Of a stretch of 8,040 bases of DNA, positions 1-4,380 are shown in pieces. The first letter of the stretch is position 1. Each line of letters opens with the position of its first letter. The DNA is from Neisseriaceae bacterium (lineage in GTDB: Bacteria; Pseudomonadota; Gammaproteobacteria; Burkholderiales; Neisseriaceae): positions 1 to 8,040 of the forward strand of contig JASLDB010000163.1 of NCBI GenBank assembly GCA_030151665.1. Reading direction: 5' to 3'. The translations under genes and the position numbers were made by a program. The notes beneath the pieces are model-generated. The model saw only the letters and a program-made list of their open reading frames with translations, was not told the origin of the DNA and searched no databases.

Positions 1-167
1 GGCAATAATTGATAGCTCAATACCAAACCCAAGCTGCTATTGAGTTCATCCACATCCCCCATTGCCACCACTCGCTGATGTGATTTACTCACACGCTCAC
101 CATTACCCAAACCCGTTGTGCCTTTGTCGCCCGTTTTGGTTGTGATCTTTGTTAATCGCAAGCCCAT
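1..167 (-). CDS. PduO-type cob(I)alamin adenosyltransferase, 3' end beyond window
   Basis: N-terminal 55 residues of an ATP:cob(I)alamin adenosyltransferase of the PduO family, which transfers the adenosyl group of ATP to cob(I)alamin to make adenosylcobalamin in the cytoplasm. The translation from ATG 167 begins MGLRLTKITTKTGDKGTTGL, carrying the TKTGDxGTTGL nucleotide-binding loop at about residues 10-20. It then reads RVVAMGDVDELNSSLG (about residues 33-48), the conserved GxVDELNS segment of the family. The start is supported by an AAGGGG ribosome binding site a few bases upstream. The gene lies downstream of rpiA in the same direction, separated by a hairpin terminator, so it may be expressed partly by read-through. 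The family call is firm; which cobalamin-dependent enzyme it serves cannot be told from this window. The remainder lies off the left edge. Confidence 0.9.
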   Translation of the reverse strand, partial: MGLRLTKITTKTGDKGTTGLGNGERVSKSHQRVVAMGDVDELNSSLGLVLSYQLL

Positions 168-185
168 CGTTACCCCTTCAAAATC

Positions 186-222
186 CATTCAAGCCATCAT
201 TTCATAATGAATGGCTTGAATG
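186..222 (-). terminator. Intrinsic terminator after rpiA
   Basis: A perfect 12-base inverted repeat (186-197 with 211-222, CATTCAAGCCAT/ATGGCTTGAATG). It is extended inward by CATT/AATG pairs with one bulged A, leaving a TCAT loop. On the minus strand it is followed by GATTTT, a short four-T run, so termination may be incomplete. It sits 12 bases after the rpiA stop and ends about 18 bases before the adenosyltransferase start, which also places it where it could act in that gene's leader. Confidence 0.6.
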
Positions 223-234
223 ATCAATTCGTTA

Positions 235-900
235 TTATTTCGCTTCAATCACTTTTACACCGTCTTTGCATGCCAATAACAAGATATCAGCAGGTCGATC
301 AGCAAATAAACCATTTTCCATCACACCTGGAATAGCATTGATTGCCCTTTCCATCGCCAATGGCTCATCAATCATGAAATCATGCAAATCCAAAATATCA
401 TGTTTGCCCATGGTTTCTACGCCAATGCGCCATTCTGGGCGACCACCCAATTTAATCATCATTTTAGCCACATAAGAGCGTGCAAATGGCACCACCTCAA
501 CTGGCAATGGAAATTTACCCAAACGAGAAACGTATTTGCTTTCATCAGCGATACAAATAAATTTATCCGCAGCATGGGCAACAATTTTCTCAGGCAACAA
601 TGCCGCGCCACCGCCTTTAATCATTTGCAATGAATGGTTAATTTCATCTGCGCCATCCACATAAATAGGCAAACGACCCGCTTCATTCAATTCCACCACT
701 TTAATGCCCAACGCTTCTAATCGGCGTGTTGATTCAGCCGAAGTCGATACCGCACCCAAAATACGGTCTTTAATTTCGCCCAAGGCTTCGATAAAACAAT
801 TAACGGTTGAGCCTGTGCCCACACCAATATACGCACCTTCGGGAACATATTCGATTGCCTTTAAGGCAGCTTGCATTTTCATTTCGGCTTGATTAGCCAT
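235..900 (-). CDS. rpiA: Ribose-5-phosphate isomerase A
   Basis: Interconverts ribose 5-phosphate and ribulose 5-phosphate in the non-oxidative pentose phosphate pathway (cytoplasm). The 221-residue product is the normal length for RpiA (E. coli 219). Visible family motifs are GVGTGST (26-32, phosphate-binding loop), DGADE (82-86, containing the two active-site aspartates D82 and D85), KGGGAALLPEK (95-105, with the conserved lysine K95 and the presumed catalytic base E104), and a C-terminal GVMENGLF segment (192-199). The ATG at 900 is preceded by CAGGAG with 7-base spacing, so the start is secure. It is the last gene of the dnaQ-ispD-ispF-rpiA run, 18 bases after ispF, and is followed by a hairpin terminator. 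No unusual features; all catalytic residues appear intact. Confidence 0.96.
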   Translation of the reverse strand: MANQAEMKMQAALKAIEYVPEGAYIGVGTGSTVNCFIEALGEIKDRILGAVSTSAESTRRLEALGIKVVELNEAGRLPIYVDGADEINHSLQMIKGGGAALLPEKIVAHAADKFICIADESKYVSRLGKFPLPVEVVPFARSYVAKMMIKLGGRPEWRIGVETMGKHDILDLHDFMIDEPLAMERAINAIPGVMENGLFADRPADILLLACKDGVKVIEAK

Positions 901-918
901 AATCCACTCCTGATGGTT

Positions 919-1398
919 TTATTTTCGCATTAACAGCACAATGGCTTGGGCTTCAATCGCCTCTTGGCGACCCAAATAACCCAATTTCTCATTGGTTTTG
1001 CCTTTGATATTCACGCAATTGGCATCCATGCGCAAATCATCGGCAATGTTGTGGCACATATTGCCCACATGCGGTGCCAATTTAGGCTGTTGAGCAATCA
1101 ATGTACAATCCACATTCACCACTTCCCAACCCTCTTTTTGCACCAAATCCCGAGCAGCGCGTAACAATACTCGACTGTCTGCTCCCGCATATTCACTGGC
1201 CGTATCGGGGAAATGACGACCAATATCCCCCATCGCCGCAGCACCTAGCAAAGCATCGGTAATAGCATGCAATAAGGCATCGGCATCTGAATGACCCAAT
1301 AAACCCTTATCGTGTTCAATCTTCACACCGCCCAATATCAAATCCCGACCAGCCACCAATTGATGGACATCATAACCTTGGCCTACTCGAATCATCAT
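919..1398 (-). CDS. ispF: 2-C-methyl-D-erythritol 2,4-cyclodiphosphate synthase
   Basis: Fifth step of the MEP isoprenoid pathway: cyclises 4-diphosphocytidyl-methylerythritol 2-phosphate to MEcPP with release of CMP; a homotrimer with one zinc per site in the family. The protein is 159 residues, the normal length. The signature GYDVH (8-12) supplies zinc ligands D10 and H12, and GHSDADALLHAITDALLG (35-52) supplies H44. GDIGRHFPDT (57-66) and KTNEKLG (134-140) complete the active site. Two ATG codons are adjacent (1398 and 1395). I chose the first because AAGGA lies 8 bases upstream of it, but the second is possible and changes only one residue. It follows ispD by 11 bases, so the two consecutive-family enzymes are co-transcribed. 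Both genes are separate here, not fused as IspDF. Confidence 0.96.
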   Translation of the reverse strand: MMIRVGQGYDVHQLVAGRDLILGGVKIEHDKGLLGHSDADALLHAITDALLGAAAMGDIGRHFPDTASEYAGADSRVLLRAARDLVQKEGWEVVNVDCTLIAQQPKLAPHVGNMCHNIADDLRMDANCVNIKGKTNEKLGYLGRQEAIEAQAIVLLMRK

Positions 1399-1409
1399 CT
1401 CACTTGTCC

Positions 1410-2096
1410 TTATTCCACAGTTGGTAAAATCAATGCCATTAACATTTCGTCTTGTGGCAAGGTTAATTTCATGTTTCGACTGTCACCCAATACCAATTTA
1501 GGTGACAAACCCAAAGCTTCAATAGCAGACGCTTCATCTGTAATTTCATTCAAATCAGCCAACTGTAATGCCTCTAAAAGCAAACCAGCACCAAACATTT
1601 GTGGTGTCTGTGCTTGCCACAATTGTTGGCGAGGCACCGTTTTGGCAACACAATATTGCCCATTATCCTGTTTTAAAGTATCCGCCACTGGCATAGCCAA
1701 CAAGCCACCGCATATTTTTTCATCACGCAATTGCAATATGCGCAGTAAAGCATCCGCAGGTAAACCACAACGTGCGGCATCATGTACCAACACCCAATCA
1801 TCTTGTGCACACAATTGATTGTCTAATAAATATTGCAAGCCATTGCTCACCGTCTGAGCACGGGTTTCACCACCGATTTTTAATACCAAAACACCCATGG
1901 GCAAAACCAAGGTATCAATAAACGCATCTTGTTCAGACACCACCACCACCACCAAATCAATATTCTTCTCTTGGTAAAAGCGTAAAACCGTATGCTCCAA
2001 TACGGTTTTTTGATGGATTTTCACATATTGCTTGGGACAATCCGCCCCAAAACGACTGCCCACACCAGCAGCAGGAATCAAAGCAATGGTTTTCAT
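1410..2096 (-). CDS. ispD: 2-C-methyl-D-erythritol 4-phosphate cytidylyltransferase
   Basis: Third step of the MEP pathway: couples CTP and methylerythritol 4-phosphate to CDP-ME. From the ATG at 2096 the protein is 228 residues, beginning MKTIALIPAAGVGSRFG. The reading frame is open 15 codons further upstream (to 2141), but that extension lies inside dnaQ, and the glycine-rich CTP-binding loop normally starts close to the N-terminus, so I reject it. Visible motifs: AAGVGSRFGADCPKQY (9-24, with R15 and K22), VHDAARC (104-110, D106 and R109), PRQQLWQAQTPQMF (155-168, R156), TDEASAIEALG (186-196) and NMKLT (K210). The start codon overlaps the dnaQ stop as ATGA (2096-2093) with no strong ribosome binding site, suggesting translational coupling. 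All expected catalytic residues are present. Confidence 0.95.
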   Translation of the reverse strand: MKTIALIPAAGVGSRFGADCPKQYVKIHQKTVLEHTVLRFYQEKNIDLVVVVVSEQDAFIDTLVLPMGVLVLKIGGETRAQTVSNGLQYLLDNQLCAQDDWVLVHDAARCGLPADALLRILQLRDEKICGGLLAMPVADTLKQDNGQYCVAKTVPRQQLWQAQTPQMFGAGLLLEALQLADLNEITDEASAIEALGLSPKLVLGDSRNMKLTLPQDEMLMALILPTVE

Positions 2097-2821
2097 TCTA
2101 ACGATTCCAGTTGTTGGCGATACAAACTTTGCGCACCACAAGCCTTATCTAAGGCCTGCACATAGCTCTCATGCTCTGCTAACTCGTCTTCACTGGGCAA
2201 AATCACTTTAAATTGCTGCCCTGCTGTACGAGAAAATCGCTCTTGCGTTGCCAATTCATGGTTTTCACTGCCACTGTCATCGCTCATGCCCAAGCTAAAT
2301 TGACCACGGGTCATGCCCAAATACACTTCTGCCAACAATTCACAGTCAATCAATGCACCATGCACCACACGCTTGGTTTTATCAACGCCTAAGCGATTAC
2401 ACAAAGCATCTAAATTGACTTTTTGACCTGGGTACAATTGACGCGCCATCGTCACGGTATCAATCACCCCTGCAATCATGGTATCGACCTTGGGCAGCCT
2501 CATTTTTTGAAATTCCATGTTCAAAAAGCCGATATCAAACGCAGCGTTGTGGATGATTAATTCACTACCCGCCAAAAAGTCTGCAATTTCTTGCCCCACT
2601 TCCGCAAATTTGGGCTTGCCTTCTAAATCTTTAATGTAAATACCATGCACATTGGAAGCTTCAGCTGGAATATCTCTATCAGGATGAATATACAAATGCA
2701 AAGATTGACCCGTTAAGCGCCGATCAATCATCTCAATGCCCGCAAACTCCAAGAGGCGATCCCCATTATTGGCATAAAGCCCTGTGGTTTCCGTGTCCAA
2801 AACAATCTGGCGTTTGGCCAT
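2093..2821 (-). CDS. dnaQ: DNA polymerase III epsilon subunit (3'-5' proofreading exonuclease)
   Basis: Proofreading subunit of the replicative DNA polymerase III core. Numbering from ATG 2821 gives 242 residues (E. coli 243). The DEDDh exonuclease motifs are all visible: ExoI DTETTG (9-14; D9, E11), ExoII HNAAFDIGF (91-99; D96) and ExoIII HGALIDCELLAEVYL (154-168; H154, D159). The residues after about 175 form the variable tail that in the family contacts the alpha subunit. An upstream in-frame ATG at 2830 would add three residues, but AAAGGA touches it directly, whereas the same AAAGGA lies 8 bases from ATG 2821, so I prefer 2821. It heads the operon dnaQ-ispD-ispF-rpiA and overlaps ispD by four bases. 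No rnhA is next to it in this window. Confidence 0.95.
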   Translation of the reverse strand: MAKRQIVLDTETTGLYANNGDRLLEFAGIEMIDRRLTGQSLHLYIHPDRDIPAEASNVHGIYIKDLEGKPKFAEVGQEIADFLAGSELIIHNAAFDIGFLNMEFQKMRLPKVDTMIAGVIDTVTMARQLYPGQKVNLDALCNRLGVDKTKRVVHGALIDCELLAEVYLGMTRGQFSLGMSDDSGSENHELATQERFSRTAGQQFKVILPSEDELAEHESYVQALDKACGAQSLYRQQLESLE

Positions 2822-2862
2822 AGCCTGCATCCTTTATTGATTACAATGTTGCAATAGCCAAA

Positions 2863-2891
2863 ATTATAATGGATTTTCAGCAAAGTAGCGA
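2863..2891 (-). promoter_or_regulatory. Possible promoter of the dnaQ operon
   Basis: On the minus strand a perfect TATAAT -10 hexamer is at 2868-2863, about 42 bases upstream of the dnaQ start. At 17 bases the -35 position (2891-2886) reads TCGCTA, only 3 of 6 matches to TTGACA, so this would be a weak or activator-assisted promoter. It is the only good -10 element I see between dnaQ and the divergent Fur-box promoter. Confidence 0.4.
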
Positions 2892-2975
2892 AAATAGCCG
2901 TATTTTAGATTGTATCTATCCAAAATGAAAACTTTATGTCTTTTGAAAACAAAGTATTAAAATAAAAATAGTAAT

Positions 2976-3020
2976 TGATAATGATTATCGTTTGACATTG
3001 GATTTAAATCCATGAATAAT
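2976..3020 (+). promoter_or_regulatory. Fur box plus sigma70 promoter of small RNA 1
   Basis: TGATAATGATTATCG (2976-2990) matches the 7-1-7 Fur consensus TGATAATnATTATCA at all but the last base. One base further is a consensus -35 TTGACA (2992-2997), then a 17-base spacer and a -10 AATAAT (3015-3020, 5 of 6). The predicted start is A3027. An A/T-rich stretch at about 2951-2975 could act as an UP element. A Fur dimer here would cover the -35 region, so the expected behaviour is repression by Fur-Fe2+ and induction on iron limitation (inference from Fur biology). Confidence 0.85.
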
Positions 3021-3026
3021 GAACTC

Positions 3027-3210
3027 ATCAACAGCAAGCCATACTCTCCAGTATCCTTATCAATTGCCAGCCAGCATACTTGCTGTTGATACCTTATTTT
3101 TGAATAGTGCACCCAAAAAATTGCTGTGCGCTATTTAGATCCCAGTGTTTCTATGGTAGTGGTTGTGTTCCTTTATCGCCCTCGTATCTTGCATACGGGG
3201 GCATTTTTTT
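3027..3210 (+). ncRNA. Putative Fur-repressed small RNA 1 (tandem sibling)
   Basis: Predicted transcript of about 184 nt, with no credible reading frame. Structure read from the sequence: stem-loop 1 pairs the very first 12 bases ATCAACAGCAAG (3027-3038) perfectly with CTTGCTGTTGAT (3079-3090), enclosing a small hairpin ATACT-CTCC-AGTAT (3041-3054). Stem-loop 2 pairs 3103-3112 with 3126-3135 (AATAGTGCAC/GTGCGCTATT, one G-U pair). An unpaired stretch at 3137-3177 contains the 39-base block identical in the sibling. Stem-loop 3 is the terminator. The stem starting exactly at the predicted transcription start supports both. C/U-rich unpaired bases (CTCC loop, TTCCTTT near 3169-3174) could pair with ribosome binding sites. 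The role is inferred: an iron-sparing regulator functionally like PrrF or NrrF, probably needing Hfq. I do not recognise the sequence as a named RNA. Confidence 0.8.
3139..3209 (+). repeat. Direct repeat, copy 1 (3' half of small RNA 1)
   Basis: This 71-base block aligns without gaps to 3474-3544 at 67 of 71 positions. The first 39 bases (3139-3177) are identical. The four differences are at 3178, 3192, 3198 and 3202, all in the terminator hairpin. Homology stops sharply upstream of 3139 and resumes only at the promoter and first bases of the transcript. The repeat is best explained by duplication of the RNA gene. Confidence 0.97.
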
Positions 3211-3211
3211 T
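3178..3211 (+). terminator. Intrinsic terminator of small RNA 1
   Basis: A 10-base-pair stem, GCCCTCGTAT (3178-3187) with ATACGGGGGC (3193-3202, one U-G pair), closes a five-base loop CTTGC and is followed by A and eight T residues (3204-3211). It is a strong canonical rho-independent terminator on the plus strand. There is no T-run on the other strand, so it is one-directional. The long U tail is also the typical Hfq-binding end of small RNAs. Confidence 0.93.
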
Positions 3212-3319
3212 ACCAACCATTTAGATTAGCACAAAACCACCCCAACCCTAACTAAAGACAATCAAAAAATAACTTTAAATACAATAACAAAGCATCAACA
3301 GCAATTTATTTTTAATAAC

Positions 3320-3363
3320 TGATAATGATTATCATTGACAATTTGTTTTAAGGTTGCCATAAT
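3320..3363 (+). promoter_or_regulatory. Fur box plus sigma70 promoter of small RNA 2
   Basis: TGATAATGATTATCA (3320-3334) matches the 7-1-7 Fur consensus at every specified position. It directly abuts a consensus -35 TTGACA (3335-3340), which is followed by a 17-base spacer and a -10 CATAAT (3358-3363, 5 of 6). The predicted start A3370 lies at the same distance from the -10 as in copy 1, and both transcripts begin ATCAACAG. Tight Fur repression and induction under iron starvation are expected. Its box is slightly better than copy 1, so the two units may respond at slightly different iron levels (inference). Confidence 0.87.
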
Positions 3364-3473
3364 GAATACATCAACAGTTAAGACAGAAACAAGCCAAATC
3401 AGGCTTAAGTTTTTATCGACTGTTTAAACAGATTTTTACATGGTGCACTTTATTTATCATGTGCACCATGTCA

Positions 3474-3544
3474 ATCCCAGTGTTTCTATGGTAGTGGTTG
3501 TGTTCCTTTATCACCCTCGTATCTTGTATACGAGGGTATTTTTT
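3474..3544 (+). repeat. Direct repeat, copy 2 (3' half of small RNA 2)
   Basis: Second copy of the 71-base block found at 3139-3209, offset by 335 bases. The promoters are offset by 343 bases, because the 5' half of this unit is 8 bases shorter. No trace of transposase or terminal inverted repeats accompanies either copy, so a simple tandem gene duplication is likeliest. Confidence 0.97.
3513..3544 (+). terminator. Intrinsic terminator of small RNA 2
   Basis: A fully Watson-Crick 10-base-pair stem, ACCCTCGTAT (3513-3522) with ATACGAGGGT (3528-3537), closes loop CTTGT and is followed by A and six T residues (3539-3544). Compared with copy 1, the outermost pair is A-T instead of G-C (both sides changed) and an internal T-G has become T-A. 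Pairing is therefore preserved despite substitutions. Confidence 0.93.
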
Positions 3545-3549
3545 ATGAC

Positions 3550-4380
3550 CTAACCAGCACCATGTTTACTCAAAAGAACAGCATGTTGCAAAGGCCCATT
3601 GCCCTGCCCTATTCGCCAATTTTTCGCGGCCAAAAGTGCCGCTTGCAGATAATCAATACCATGCCACACAGAAGCCACCATTGGCAAACCAAAGGCCAAA
3701 TGAGTGGCAATAGCAGAAGACAAAGTGCAACCGGTGCCATGGCTATTGGGGGTGACTAAGCAATCATGAGCAAACACACTGATTTTGTCATTGGACAGCA
3801 ACACATCGTACAAAGCAAAACTGTTTTCCAAGTGTCCGCCCTTGAGTAACACATGGTCAATGCCATATTGCCGATACAATGCCCAAACTTGTGCTTGCAT
3901 CTGTAACACATCAATGGCTGCTGGCACACCTAGAAACCGCGCCATTTCAGGCAGATTTGGTGTTATCAAAGTCACAAACGGGGCCAACACAGCCAAATAA
4001 TCCGTGTATTGTGTTGCCTCAGACAAATCCATGCCACTACTGGCTTTTAAAACAGGATCCCAAACCACAGGAATATGGGGCACAGCTTGCAAGCAAGATG
4101 CCACTATTTTTGCGCTATTTAAACTGGGCAACATGCCAATCTTAATCGCACTCACCGAAAAATCTGCCAATACCGCTTCAATCTGAGCACGCAATTGCAT
4201 CTCATCCATAGCAAAAACCGCACCAACACCCAAGGTGTTCTGTGCGGTAATGGCTGTAATGGCGGTAGTGGCATAGGCGGATAAAGCCATAACCGTTTTG
4301 ATATCGGCTTGAATACCAGCACCAGCGCCACTGTCAGAACCAGCGATACTCAGTACCACTGGCGTTATTGTGGGTTTCAT
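3550..4380 (-). CDS. thiD: Hydroxymethylpyrimidine / phosphomethylpyrimidine kinase
   Basis: Phosphorylates HMP and HMP-phosphate to HMP pyrophosphate for thiamine pyrophosphate synthesis (cytoplasm; ribokinase-fold family). The 276-residue product is slightly longer than E. coli ThiD (266). Motifs: SIAGSDSGAGAGIQAD (11-26, substrate and phosphate binding), ITAITAQNT (41-49), DPVLKASSG (108-116; the usual form is DPVMxAKSG, a mild variant), TPNLPE (140-145), KGGH (180-183), SHGTGCTLSSAIA (213-225, anion hole with catalytic-loop C218), and a C-terminal GNGPLQH. The ATG at 4380 overlaps the stop of the upstream DUF945 gene as ATGA, so the two are co-transcribed and probably translationally coupled. 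No separate terminator is visible after the stop, and read-through would be antisense to small RNA 2. No other thiamine gene or TPP riboswitch is seen in the window. Confidence 0.94.
   Translation of the reverse strand: MKPTITPVVLSIAGSDSGAGAGIQADIKTVMALSAYATTAITAITAQNTLGVGAVFAMDEMQLRAQIEAVLADFSVSAIKIGMLPSLNSAKIVASCLQAVPHIPVVWDPVLKASSGMDLSEATQYTDYLAVLAPFVTLITPNLPEMARFLGVPAAIDVLQMQAQVWALYRQYGIDHVLLKGGHLENSFALYDVLLSNDKISVFAHDCLVTPNSHGTGCTLSSAIATHLAFGLPMVASVWHGIDYLQAALLAAKNWRIGQGNGPLQHAVLLSKHGAG

Larger units (their letters stand above)
3370..3544 (+). ncRNA. Putative Fur-repressed small RNA 2 (tandem sibling)
   Basis: Predicted transcript of about 175 nt, sibling of the unit at 3027. Its 5' half has diverged but keeps the same plan. 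Stem-loop 1 is AACAGT (3373-3378) with ACTGTT (3419-3424), enclosing AAGCC-AAATCA-GGCTT (3391-3406). Stem-loop 2 is a perfect 11-base-pair stem ACATGGTGCAC (3438-3448) with GTGCACCATGT (3461-3471) and a 12-base A/U-rich loop. It is not followed by a T-run, so it is an internal RNA structure rather than a terminator. The unpaired 39-base block (3474-3512) is identical to the sibling, and a terminator ends the unit. It ends 5 bases before the convergent thiD stop codon. The expected role is the same as the sibling, with possible extra targets through its different 5' domain. Confidence 0.8.

Noticed and set aside
1849..1862. ACCGTCTGAG, near match to the neisserial DNA uptake sequence GCCGTCTGAA
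   Set aside because: Two mismatches, inside ispD, and not repeated elsewhere in the window; I found no convincing uptake sequence of any dialect.
2097..2141. Upstream extension of ispD by 15 codons
   Set aside because: It lies within dnaQ coding sequence and would put an atypical leader before the N-terminal CTP-binding loop; ATG 2096 overlapping the dnaQ stop is the natural start.
3012..3089. Short frame of 25 codons starting ATG 3012 and a similar one of 21 codons at ATG 3362
   Set aside because: Both ATGs fall in or next to the -10 region, upstream of the predicted transcript starts, have no ribosome binding site, and the two peptides share no sequence beyond the first residues.
3153..3224. 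Conserved 23-codon frame starting ATGGTAGTGG in both repeat copies (3153 and 3488)
   Set aside because: All four substitutions between copies would change an amino acid, there is no ribosome binding site, and each substitution is instead explained by preserved hairpin pairing or by the loop. This indicates RNA, not peptide.
3438..3471. Perfect 11-base-pair hairpin read as a terminator or repressor operator
   Set aside because: No T-run follows on either strand, and it sits inside the RNA 2 transcript at the position equivalent to stem-loop 2 of RNA 1, so an RNA structural role fits better.
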